A stretch of 64,000 bases of DNA from the NCBI GenBank assembly GCA_963693315.1, contig OY856186.1, forward strand, positions 384,188,215 to 384,252,214, read 5' to 3'. The notes below the pieces were generated by a model. It was given only the letters and a program-made list of their open reading frames with translations, searched no databases and was not told where the DNA came from. A program made the translations under genes and the position numbers. Positions 14,348-24,570 of the stretch are shown piece after piece. Numbering within the stretch: the first letter of the stretch is position 1; each line of letters starts with the position of its first letter. This DNA comes from Diogma glabrata (Eukaryota > Arthropoda > Insecta > Diptera > Cylindrotomidae).

Positions 14348-14994
14348 GGGCGATGATACATGTAAAAGAAATGTCTTTCAGACATAAAAAATTTGGCATC
14401 TAATTGGTTGATGGGCGGTAACAATTTTTAAATTTTACAAAAATATTTTTGACTGAAAGACAGAAAAAATATCTTTAAGACATAAAAACATAAAAACATA
14501 ACCAAAAAAGATATTTTTTGCTTGACATTTAAAACTGATTAACTGAAAAATAGATTTTTAAAGTAAGTTTTACCAATAATCAATTACAATTAAATTAATT
14601 TGATTATTTAATTACAATTAAAATTATTTGTTTACTTATTCATATATATTTAGGCGATAATTGCAACAAAAAATAAAAATTTGTTCTAATGTGAAAATAT
14701 TTAAATCTATATGAATAAGTAAACAAATTATTTTAATTGTAATTAAATAATCAAATTAATTTAATTGTGATTATTGGTAAAACTTACTTTTAAAATCCAT
14801 TTTTCAGTTAATCAAATTTAATTGTCAAGCAAAAAATATCTTTTTTGGTTATGTTTTTATGTCTTAAAGATATTTTTTCTGTCTTTCAGTCAAAACTATT
14901 TTTGTAAAATTTAAAAATGGTTACCACCCATCAACCAATTAGATGCCAAATTTTTTATGTCTGAAAGATATTTCTTTTACATGTATCATCGCCC
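14348..14994. mobile_element. Palindromic MITE, PIF/Harbinger-like
   Basis: The element starts GGGCGATGATACATG and ends CATGTATCATCGCCC, flanked on each side by TAA (14345-14347 and 14995-14997). The two halves are inverted copies over about 300 bp each, with only about 60 bp of unpaired centre near 14660-14700. GGG-type ends and a 3-bp TAA duplication are the hallmarks of PIF/Harbinger MITEs. There is no open frame, so it is non-autonomous. The arms differ at few positions, so it is fairly young or corrected by gene conversion. Confidence 0.85.
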
Positions 14995-15117
14995 TAATAA
15001 ATATTTTGTCAAAGGTTACTTGTTCCACATATTTTTATTTTAAAATTTATGAAAATTTATAATTTCAATTTAGAATAAACCAATTTTCTTAAAATATTTT
15101 GCTTGCGGCGAATAAAA

Positions 15118-15250
15118 AATAGTATATGATGCACGGACGTAAGCTATTTTGGACTTAATATGGGTGCAAATCTCGGCTAGCGCCTCGATTTGCAAACTCC
15201 ACATCCGTCCAAAATCTTTAGCTTTACGTCCTAGCATCATAATGTACTAT
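15118..15250. repeat. Imperfect hairpin / small MITE-like palindrome
   Basis: AATAGTATATGATGC...GGACGTAAGCT...TTTTGGAC pairs with GTCCAAAAT...AGCTTTACGTCC...GCATCATAATGTACTATT. The centre contains a second palindrome, GCAAATCTCGGC paired with GCCTCGATTTGC. It could be a miniature transposon or a decayed hairpin; no target duplication identified. Confidence 0.6.
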
Positions 15251-16018
15251 TTTAAAAATACTGTACGCATACATTATATTGAATTTTAATAAATGAGTTT
15301 CGTTGTCAGTTAAAAAATTTTTATATTACTTGTACCATAGAGAAATATATATAGAGAGAAATAACCTCTATTCACACAAATTGTATATAGAATACTGATA
15401 ATACAAATAAAAGTACAACCAGACTTGAGCAATTGAGAACCAGACCAGATAAGCAATATACAAATTATACATTGCATTCTTTCTGTCTTATATGAAAGAA
15501 TAAACAAAGCAAATCAAAATAAAAAAATGAGAATTTATATTTGAAAGAGAAATATTTCTTTTGCTTTATTTTCTATTTTACTTTTACTTAAATACGAAAA
15601 AATACGATAATTATAAAATAGAAAATAAAAAAAAAGTACTCGTATGTATGAGTGTTTAAATATATAATTTAAGGATTGTATTGGGATGATAATTTTTTAT
15701 GATATTGTTTTATATTTAACAAATATAATTTCATTCATTGATAATTTTTTGTTTTTGTATATTTTCTATTTTACTTTTACGAAGGTCAAGCAAATTTTTT
15801 AATTTTTAAGGAATTTGTTATTTGGGTTACGAATTGTTTGTTTTGTTGTCAAGATTTTTTATTTATTTTTTCATTTTTTTTTGGATTGGATTGAAATGGA
15901 TTTGAACTATATTAAGTTTTCATTGTCCTATGTCGATGACTTTAGATTTTAGAATATATCAATTTAGTTTGGTCAGAGTTTGATTTAAATTGATTTATTT
16001 GGTCGTGTTTGATATAAT
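15251..16018. other. No recognisable feature
   Basis: AT-rich non-coding sequence. CTATTTTACTTTTAC occurs twice (about 15571 and 15766). Confidence 0.5.
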
Positions 16019-16020
16019 TA

Positions 16021-17580
16021 CTTCGGTCTGAAAGACCTAAGATTACATTCATGAGCTCAAAGTGAAATTCTTACCCATGCTTTTTTGGCATTTCTCGACG
16101 TTTTAGGACCTACTGATTCTAAAAAAGCAACAAACAAAAATGTATGTCTGTCTGTCGGCCGGCCGTCCACCGTCCGTCCGTCACAACCTACGAAATCTAG
16201 AAAACCGCTGGACGGATTTCAAAAATTTTTTTTTCTAAAAAAAATTAATTTCGGCTCTTCCTATTGATTACTCAATGGGAAGAGCCGAAAGGACGATGTG
16301 TTTGATAGCTGTACCGGAAGTGTGTCAAAATAATCGTCGTGTGTCAAAACAAGGAAATTTGCATATTATTTGCTTAAAAAACGTTCATTTTAAGTGATTA
16401 CGAGTATAGGAACATTGAATTTGGAGAAATCTTGATGGTCGGGATTGGTATGTGAGACCAAAATCTAGATTTTTGCATTATAAGTTTGTCAAAAAAATGT
16501 TGTCAAGTGTGTCAAAAGAAAGATTTTTATTTATTTTTTTACTCAATTTTTTGGAAAAAAACAAAATTAATAATATGTATGCATGAAAATATATTATTAT
16601 TATAGAGAATTATGGCATTATAAGTTTGTCAAAAAAATAATGTCAAGCGTGTCAAAAAATGATTTCATTGATATTTTTAGCCAATTTTTTGGAAAAAAAA
16701 ACTTATCTGTTTTTATGACGTAAATGTAATTGAAAATGAAATTGGACATGAAAATTTTTGAATTTCTTATAGTTTTTGAAATAGTTTTGGAATTTAGATA
16801 AAAGTTTGTATTTTTGATTTTGTAATGATTTTTGAAATATTTTTAGAATTTTGGAAAAACTTTGAATTTTTAAGAATTTTTGGAATTTTATTAGAATTTA
16901 GAAAAAGTTTAAATATTTGATTTTATTCTAATCTCGGAATGTTTTTGGTATTTTTCAATTTTTGATTTTGTTATAATTTTTGCAATAGTTTTAGAATGTT
17001 GAAAAAATAGAATTTTGAATTTTATATATAATATTTTAGAATTTTGAAAAAAGTTTCAATTTTTGATTTTGTTATAATTTTTGCAATATTTTTAGAATTT
17101 TGGAAAAAAGTTTGGATTTTTAAGATCTTTTGGAATATTAATGGAATTTAAAAAAAGTTTAAGTATTTGATTTTATTCTAATTTTTGGAATATTTTTGGA
17201 ATTTTGAAAAAGTTTCATTTTATTTAAGTTTTCCAATATTTTTGGAATTTTGAAAGAAATATGAATTTGTGATTTTGTAATATTTTCTCGAAACGCTAAA
17301 TGGAGAGGATTTTGAGTAGTTTGCTGAGTGTATCATCTTTTCACTAAATTATGTTAATTTTTGATCTGTTATAATTTTCCGGCAACGTATTGATGTTTCG
17401 TGTTAGTTTTGAAATAAATTTCTAAACAGAGATAAAAAGTACTTATACTTTAACAGAGAGTTATGTTTGATATACGTCGCTGCCCAAAACTAAAAACCAT
17501 GTCCTCATAAAAGTTTTATGCCGAAAACTATATCAAAATCCTTAACCCAGACCGAAGTCTTGATATCTCAGAGCCAGAGC
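16021..17580 (-). repeat. Family B repeat, copy 2 (terminus on the left)
   Basis: This is the only family B copy in the opposite orientation. It begins TA|CTTCGGTCTGAAAGACCTAAG, then the CGACGTTTTAGGACC block, the GGCCGGCCGTCC block, GTGTCAAA modules and the ~60-bp TTTTTGGAATTTT tandem to about 17285. It ends in a 300-bp inner segment (17285-17580) that is also found, reversed, at 49033-49255 and partly at 38224-38360. Confidence 0.85.
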
Positions 17581-17741
17581 CAGACGTTCCATTTCATTTG
17601 CAGCGAAAACCTGAAATGGAAAAGAAATTATCAGACATGAGAAAAGATATATCACGTCGAAAGAAAGTTTTAACAATGCGTCATTCAACACCCTTACCAA
17701 CGTCGCTGCCACCGATTAAAAATAAATGCTCGGTTAAATAG
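17511..17741 (+). pseudogene. Coding-like stretch at the inner end of family B copy 2
   Basis: A 76-codon open frame with protein-like composition contains ENYIKILNPDRSLDIS and, further on, EMEKKLSDMRKDISRRKK. In frame upstream is ATG-TCC-TCA-TAA (17499-17510), so a stop interrupts it at codon 4. The first ~23 codons are also present in family B copies 4 and 6 with mostly replacement-conservative changes. I do not recognise the family. It may be the first exon of a gene once carried by family B, or a captured fragment. Confidence 0.35.
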
Positions 17742-18142
17742 CATAGAACCAATTCAGAAAGTGATTGCTGTAGCATTTGTCCTCATAAAAGTACAAAAAT
17801 GCAAAGATCTGAATCGAATGATTTATGAGAAATGTTTAAGTTTTATGATTTAACACCATCGCATAGTAGTTTATAATAATAATATTGAAATTGTTAAGTT
17901 TTTATTTATTATATTGTTTTAGAAAACTATTTTGAATCGGAAAAAAAAGATTGTTGAAAATTCTCTTGGAAAAAATTTGTTATTTTATACTTTCATTATT
18001 ATTATTTTCATTAAAAATCATTCTCATTAAATATAAGATGCATTCATTCATCTGAATTATAAATAATAATTTTACACTAGAAGAAATCTTTGTGTGCAAC
18101 TACAGATATCTGTTATATTGAACAAATGTACATAAATTAGGC

Positions 18143-18457
18143 TGCCTCATTATTATCTGCAGAAGGAATCCTAAAATTTCTATTCAAATCTCTTCAGAAA
18201 ATAATTCAGACATATGTAAGCTCCAAATTGTTATTTGAATTACAAGAAGAGATAGCTCATTAGTTTCATTGTTGAAATTCCTACAAAATCCAAAGTCACT
18301 TAGCCAACCCGAGGAAGACGATTTTTTTCTATTTGCTTTAAAAGCGAAATTATTAAAACAGCAAAAAATGTCTCTCGAAGATTATTCAAAAGTAAGTCCA
18401 GAAATTGATTCTTCCAATTACATGGACAGCATTATATCGACATATCCCGAGATATAA
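18143..18457 (+). pseudogene. hAT-like transposase C-terminal fragment
   Basis: Two pieces are visible on the plus strand: EGILKFLFKSLQK (18160-18200) and, after a shift, SLVSLLKFLQNPKSL followed by EDDFFLFALKAKLLKQQK, ending at TAA 18455-18457. The text resembles the C-terminal part of some hAT transposases (a helix followed by a 'LLKYLQNP'-type segment), but the hATC dimerisation motif is not seen. The first 165 bp recur inverted at 21325-21510. The TCTCGAGA block at 18576-18712 may be the 3' end of the same element. Confidence 0.35.
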
Positions 18458-18575
18458 AACATATATTGTTTAACGCATATTGAATTCTTTTATTTATTGA
18501 ATAAACAAATTCATATGTACAATATTAAGTTAATTTTTTTTTGTTCTGAATCAATTTCTTGTTTAAAATAATTTT

Positions 18576-18712
18576 TAATAATTCTCGAGAATCTCGAGAA
18601 ATTCAAATAATTATTCCCGATTTCTCGAGAAACACAATCGTTGATAAAATCGAGAACCTCGAATCTCGAGATTCATAAAAATTCGAGAAATCAGAAACTC
18701 TGCCCCTAGTTA
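18576..18712. repeat. TCTCGAGA-rich terminal block, copy 1
   Basis: Six or more copies of (T)CTCGAGA or one-base variants occur in ~140 bp, alternating in orientation because the motif is palindromic. The block ends CAGAAACTCTGCCCCTAG. The same arrangement is found at 21900-22045. The ending (read from outside, CTAGGGGCAGAGTTTCTG) looks like a hAT-type terminus, with CTCGAG repeats as likely subterminal transposase sites; this is inference. Confidence 0.6.
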
Positions 18713-18899
18713 ATTAAAGTTCATTTGCAAAATTAAACCAAATTTTTTTAAAATAAATTAATTGTAATGAAACGATCAAATTTAGCTCAGTTATCAATCT
18801 ATCTATAATTTCTATGTGAATCGACATTTTGTCCCTTTAAATTAAAATATTTTTAGAACAAATATGGTCAAAATGAAATTGCTTTCTAAATTTCAAAAC

Positions 18900-20712
18900 A
18901 TTTTTTTTTTTTTTTTTTTTATTCAAAGTTAGGCATGTTTAGTGTTAATTATAATAAATTATAAATTAACGTCTCTGAATATCCGAAGATACCATGCCAA
19001 CTAGGGATAAGAATGGAATGCAAATTAAGATTCTCTGAGAAATTTATGAACGTTAACTTTAAAGTCTTGAGGATTAAATTCATCGGGGAAAACCCAGGAA
19101 GGTAAGGCATTCCAAAGATGAGAGACTCTGTTGAAAAAGTCACGTTGAAAGGCTACAGTTCTACACCTAATTATTTGAACTGTAAAGGGATGCGCTGCTA
19201 CGTTTGCTCTGGTGTGACGCGAAAGGTTTGCTGATTTAGGTAAAATCGATTTGATCTCTTCAGAAGCTCGTTCATCCATAATATATTTATAAAATATAGT
19301 CAAATCAGCAACATTTCTTCTGTGCTGCAAGGAATCAAGACCGTTAGTAAGACTTGGGTTACCAATGAGTTTAATAGCTCTACGCTGTACAGAATCAAGG
19401 CAGTTGAGGCTACTCAAGTAAGCTTCACCCCATATGTGAGAACAGTATTCCATGCAGGGACGTATAAAAGATTTATAAACTAAAAGAAGTTGTTCGCTAT
19501 CGAAAAACTTACGACATCGCCCCAAAAATCCTAACTTTTGAACAGCATTCTTAGCCAGATTAAAAATATGAGAATTCCACTTCATATTATTTTCAATCTC
19601 AACTCCTAGAAGTCTGACAGACTCATTCTCTAAAAGATTTTTGGGGCCAAATGTTAATGGAAAAGGATTGGGTGTCGTTATCCTAGAAAAATGACAAACC
19701 TGTGTTTTGCTTGTATTGAATTCAACACTGTTAGCAATACCCCAATCCATAATTGTTTTAAGATCAGTGTTAAGGGAATCTATCAATTTTGACCTACACT
19801 CACTAAGCGCTAAGGGTGTATATAATTTAGGTGCTTCATGAGACGCATGAAGCGTGCTATCATCAGCAAAACTATTTATAGGATGAACCGTTGAGTCCAA
19901 CAAATCATTAATATAGATAAGAAAAAGAGTTGGTGACAAAGCGGAACCCTGAGGAACTCCTGCATTAGTTGAAAAAGTATTCGATGATACACCGTCAACA
20001 TTGACGCGAAATTTTCGATCAGATATAAAGCTCTGTGTCCAAGATATAAGCTGCTCGTCTAAACCATAGGATCTCAATTTGCATATAAGGTTGTTATGCC
20101 AAACTTTGTCAAATGCCTTGGAAATATCAAGAGCAACACCGAATGTTTCTCTCCAAAGTTTTCAAGCGACTTGTTCCAGATATGAGTGACAAAAGACAGC
20201 AAATCTCCCGTCGCTCTTCCTTTTCGAAATCCATATTGTCTCTCATTAATAATTTTGGAAGACTCTAAGAAGCTCATTAAATTAAAATTGACATATTTCT
20301 CAAAAATTTTAGCAACTACCGATAAAATTGAAATGGGTCTGTAATTCGTAGGATCAGTCTTACTGCCCTTTTTCGAAACTGGCTGTACACTAGCCATTTT
20401 CCAAATTTCAGGAAAAATTCCTTTCTTATATGACAAATAGAAAATTTTAGTGAGGATTGGTGCTAGCTCCCTAGCAAATGTTTTAAGTATAATCGGAGGA
20501 ATAAAATCAGGGCCTGTTGCTTTGTTAGTATTGATTTTTAAAAGCATTTTTCGAACAATGTTTTTCCGAAAAATTATCCGCCTCATTTTATAAGAAACTT
20601 TAGAAATAGGTTTAGGTTGGAAATTAGGTTCTTTTAAAGTAGAATTTAAAGAGAAATAATGCCCAAGCAAATTAGCTTTCTCTTTAAAACTGTTTTGTTT
20701 TTGCCCTTTAAA
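18900..20712 (-). pseudogene. CR1/Jockey-type LINE, 5'-truncated, ORF2 with one frameshift
   Basis: This is the best-preserved LINE here. On the minus strand, the 5' part (20670-20074) has NYRPISILSVVAKIFEK and QYGFRKGRATGDLL. The 3' part (20077-19025) has GVPQGSALSPTLFLIYINDL, the catalytic SFADDSTLH, LLGVEIENNMKW, FIRPCMEYCSHIWG and RVSHLWNALPSW. These are RT motifs 2-7 plus the thumb and tail region typical of CR1/Jockey elements. A single frameshift near 20150 separates the two frames, inside the LDISKAFDKVW motif. The endonuclease and N-terminal RT are absent: the copy is 5' truncated near 20712. The 3' end is a T-run (18900-18920 on the plus strand), the poly(A) tail. It is the reference for the fragments at 9735, 10590, 30130 and 41279. 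Confidence 0.92.
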
Positions 20713-21324
20713 TCATCAAAACAAAAAAGATACAAAAACCATAAAATAATAGCTTCCAACCTATCCTAACAATAATTTCTACTTTTATTAATTTGTCATT
20801 CTCACACATTCAAAAACCAAATCCTTTTGTTTTATATGTAATTTGGTTGAAAAAAATACCGAATAGAACGAATGTTTTGTTTTTCTATTTACATTTTAAT
20901 TAATGGAACGACTCAAATTAGTTATATGATGGTAGCATATATATAAACCATTCGATATACATATGTATAAACATCACGGGCTCCATATTAACAAAACGTG
21001 CCGGTCGTCGATCATTGTGCAACAAATGTGTCTACTAATTTTCAAGGACCAAGTTTTTACATACGGAGCAGATAAGAGGCCGGTTTCATAAGCTCAACTT
21101 TGTCCAGCACTAAAAGAACGGGATGATGATTTGGAACAAATTTCAACAAAACTCAATAATAATGATAATCAATTTATTAATTTTAACTCACATTTACTGC
21201 TTTCCTTATTTAATAAATTATTTTCATTTGTAGTCATTGTCACTCGTAAATATTAACTTGTAAGCTTGTCACTTGTAAATACTAATCAATCACAAATCAA
21301 TAAGTTATACACACAATTTATTGC
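20713..21324. other. No recognisable feature
   Basis: AT-rich sequence on the 5' side of the LINE. AAATATTAACTTGTAAGCTTG and CACTTGTAAATACTAATC form a short direct repeat near 21247-21290. No gene seen. Confidence 0.5.
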
Positions 21325-21640
21325 GGCTAAGTGATTTTGGATTTTGTAGGAATTTCAACAATGAAACTAATGAGCTATCTCTTCTTTTACAAATTTGAGA
21401 TTGTATTCCAAATAACAATTTGGAGCTTACATATGTCTGAATTATTTTTCTGAAGAGATTTGAATAGAAATTTTAGGATTCCCTCTGCAGATAATAATGA
21501 GGCAGCCTAACGGTTGAGAGTTTTTATTGATCTTGTGACGAACCACATCATCTTTTTTTGTATTCCATAAATGATTTAGATTTAAAACATTTGAAGTTTG
21601 TACAACTGCTGGTTTGACTCGCAAAACCGCTCAATCATGG
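21325..21640 (-). pseudogene. hAT-like transposase fragment, inverted relative to 18143
   Basis: Bases 21325-21510 are the reverse complement of 18143-18308. On the minus strand the text reads AASLLSAEGILKFLFKSLQK and NNSDICKL, cleaner than the plus-strand copy. Upstream, 21511-21640 gives a 60-codon frame (MRVKPAVVQTSNV...) in another register. The whole may be a longer piece of the same transposase. Family assignment to hAT is tentative. Confidence 0.35.
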
Positions 21641-21899
21641 TTTCAATAGAATTCCACATAATCTTGCAATGCAGGAGTAATTGCAGCTTGTATCTCTCTT
21701 CATTCAATATTATTTTGCAAAATGTTATTGCGCACTGACGAGTTTTTAAATTCAAAATTTTACAATTGCTATAATTTGGGAAACCGTTTCTAGTATTTTC
21801 ATATTTTAATTCAATAATAAATTGTCAGCTAAAAATTCATTTTGTTATAGAGCTGAACCGGCAAAAAATATTTAAATCATTTGTTAAATCTGGTTAGTT
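21641..21899. other. No recognisable feature
   Basis: AT-rich bridge between the inverted hAT-like fragment and the second TCTCGAGA block. Confidence 0.45.
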
Positions 21900-22045
21900 A
21901 AATCTCGAGTCAATATTTCTCGAGAAATGAGAATCTCGAAAATGTGGAAATATTATTTCTCGAGATTTTGAGAGCTCAAAATAACAAATATTTCCCGAGA
22001 ATCTCGAGACCGGATTTCTCGAGCAGAAACTATACCTAGGGGAAG
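21900..22045. repeat. TCTCGAGA-rich terminal block, copy 2
   Basis: Contains about seven CTCGAGA/TCTCGAG motifs and ends CAGAAACTATACCTAGG, matching the end of copy 1 in the same orientation. The intervening bases differ a lot, so the shared part is mainly the motif and the terminus. Confidence 0.6.
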
Positions 22046-22171
22046 TTTAAGAACCCGTTGCTAGTATAATCGCTTCCAGTTAATTTTTGATTTGTTCTCG
22101 TTCGGACCATATTATAAATAATATAAAACTAGATAATATAATACTTTCATAATATATTTTATAGATAATAA

Positions 22172-23557
22172 ATGATTGATTATATTTATTTAGTGAACCA
22201 TGAAATACGTCCTCTACGTCAATATATTTCATGCGTCGTTCCGTGCTGCAACCATAAGTCGCAGCATACAACTATTCGGTTTTATCGTCTTCCATCAACG
22301 AGGGATAGAAGAGAACTGTGGTTGCCAGCAATTGGAATTAGGTCGGATGATTTACAGGTAAAAAATACTTTTATTTGTGCTAAACATTTTGATCCGTCAT
22401 ATATCGGCAATAGTCGATTGACAAGAAATGCGGTGCCTACTCTTTTTATGTCACAGGTAAGCGATTTGAAAGATTCTAGCAGCTACCACCAATTTTCAAG
22501 TATAAGAGAGACTAATTTTCCAGTTCCAATGCAATCATCTGATGTTAGTACACAATGTGACAAAACTGATGATGAGATAGAATTTTTAAATATAATTAAC
22601 ACAATCAATTGTTTGCATTGCGAATTTGACAAAAGTCTTGTCAGTGATTGTGAAAATTGTATTAAGAAGTCGAAACAACTTGCATATTATAAAAAGGAAC
22701 TGGAAAATGTAAAAAAAATTAAAATCAACGAGACTTTTACACCATAAGTGTAAACGGAATTTTAAACTTTTAAAAGTAAAATACCGAAAAAAATGTAGTG
22801 CCACTGTTGATAATGTTTTTGACAATCTCAGTGTAAATGAAAGTTCTAAAAAAGTTTGTAAGCTTCTGCTCAAGCAAAATTATTCATACAACAAGCATGA
22901 TAAAAATTTTGCACAATGTTTGTATTATAAATCAGCTGCAACTTTCAAGTATTTGAGAGATAGCTTACATTTGAAATTGCCGTCAGTTTCATCAATATAC
23001 AAGTGGTCTCCTATTAAGTTTATCCCACCGGCTATTAACGAAGTGTTAATGGAGCAACACAACTCTTTTTTTGTAAATTTGCCACCAAAAGACAAAATTT
23101 GTGTTTTAAGTTTTGATGAAATTTCAATAAAGCAAGACTTAACACACAATATTTTAAGTGATAGGCTGGAAGGATTTTATGATGATGGGACCGAAAGAAA
23201 GAATGAGCTAGCCAGTTCAGCTCTATTTTTTATGGCCTGATCATTACTTTCGAACTGGAAATATGTCCTTAATTATATTGTTTTCAACAAATCCTTTACA
23301 TCCTCAAAATTAAGTGAATTAATTAAAAAAAATATTCAGTTGTGTGAAGAGAAAATGGGGTTAAATGTGGTTATGATTACTTGTGACCAAGGATCACTTA
23401 ACATTCAAGCGTATAAAAGTCTTGGGATTACGCTTGAATTGATTTTAATGGCAAGAAAATTTTGAGTTTAATGGTAAGCAAATTTTTGCACAATTTGATC
23501 CGCCTCATCTAATAAAGTCTGTTCGAAATGCATTATTAAAATACCCGCTTTCTCATA
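22172..23557 (+). pseudogene. P-element-type transposase with THAP domain, cut by the CACTG element
   Basis: The N-terminal THAP zinc finger is complete: CVVPCC, the W of LWLPA, CAKHF and the closing AVPTLF (22223-22450). A ~290-bp linker follows, partly coiled-coil like (YYKKELENVKKIK). After a frameshift near 22740 comes the catalytic region, with LSFDEISIKQDL (first acidic residue), then DRLEGFYDDG, and, past a stop at 23238-23240, MITCDQGSLNIQAYKSLGIT (second acidic residue). FDPPHLIKSVRNALLKY is the last recognisable stretch, at 23490-23545. THAP plus this RNase H-like core defines the P-element superfamily. At least three lesions and the insertion at 23558 make it dead. The C-terminal half is not found to the right of the insertion. 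Confidence 0.88.
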
Positions 23558-24100
23558 CACTGAAAAAAAAACGTTTGTCATATTGAAAAATTCACTTGAT
23601 AATTTCTGTGATAGATGTTTTTTGTCAAAGTGATTAACATTTGTTCGATATAAATAACACATTTTTCTCTTATATTATCAAATGTTTCATTAGAAAATCT
23701 ATTATCAGATATTTTTATTTTGAACACGATTTTTTCAATAGATAAAATGTTAATTATATCGAATATAGAACATTTTCTATATGATCAAAGAATATCATTT
23801 TAAATCTGAAATTTAATTATCTTATTGAGTTTCCAACTATCAAAATGTTTTTTCCTATGGATAATCATTGATCCATACTGCAAATGTAAATTATCATTAT
23901 GATTGAATCATATAATAGAACATCAAAAAGTTACAAAGAATTGTCATTTGGAAAATAAATATTGATTTGAACTAGGTCGATTGTTATTTTGAATATTTAT
24001 TTTCCCTATGAAAATCGATCTTTAGATATTGTGTTTTTATCCCGTTTGTCAGGTGTACATTATTGTATATAAGCTCAGGCTATCTGTATCATTTGTTAGA
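23558..24100 (+). promoter_or_regulatory. Left terminal and subterminal region of the CACTG element
   Basis: After the terminal repeat, short TTGATAAT-like motifs occur in both orientations: CTTGATAATTT near 23591, ATTATCAAATG near 23675, CTATTATCAGA near 23699, AACTATCAAAATG near 23836, GGATAATCATTGATC near 23860, ATTATCATTATGATTG near 23891. CACTA elements carry such motif clusters as transposase-binding sites; the role here is inferred. Confidence 0.5.
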
Positions 24101-24417
24101 TAATTTACTGGTATTTAAACGTGAAAGTAATTTTGTTAAATAAATTGAAATTAAAAAAGTTAATAGTTTGCAGTTATAATCATTTATTGAATAATTATTA
24201 AGTAAGTATATTTTAATATGTATTATTATTATAAATATGATAATAATTTTATAATTTCTTTTGTACCTGTATGTAGATTGACTTAATTAGCTATAAAATA
24301 AAATTGTTTACGTTGGATCACCTCACCTCGCTACTAAGCCAAAAGATCAACGAGCTACAAAAATTTACATCTCTAAATTTAATATAACAGTATAGTCAGT
24401 TCGATCAAAAGGCGCAA

Positions 24418-24507
24418 GTAAGTTTTTTTCCTTAAAAGTGACATTAATAACCCCGACAGTATAGATGTGTAATTGTTTTTTAATTTACATATTATTGTTA
24501 ATTTTAG
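24418..24507 (+). other. Possible 5'-UTR intron of the transposase gene
   Basis: GCGCAA|GTAAGTTTT at 24418 is a good donor, and TTGTTAATTTTAG ending at 24507 is a good acceptor, giving a 90-bp intron that ends 63 bp before the ATG at 24571. Size agrees with the introns of the second gene. No transcript evidence. Confidence 0.4.
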
Positions 24508-24570
24508 GAAAGTGTAATTTTAAGTTTAAGTTTAAGGTGTAGTTTTGTTTTAAAATAATTTTAATTTTAA

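Noticed and set aside
14348..14994. MITE as a possible miRNA precursor
   Set aside because: The hairpin is far longer than a typical precursor, and its ends and TAA duplication explain it as a transposon.
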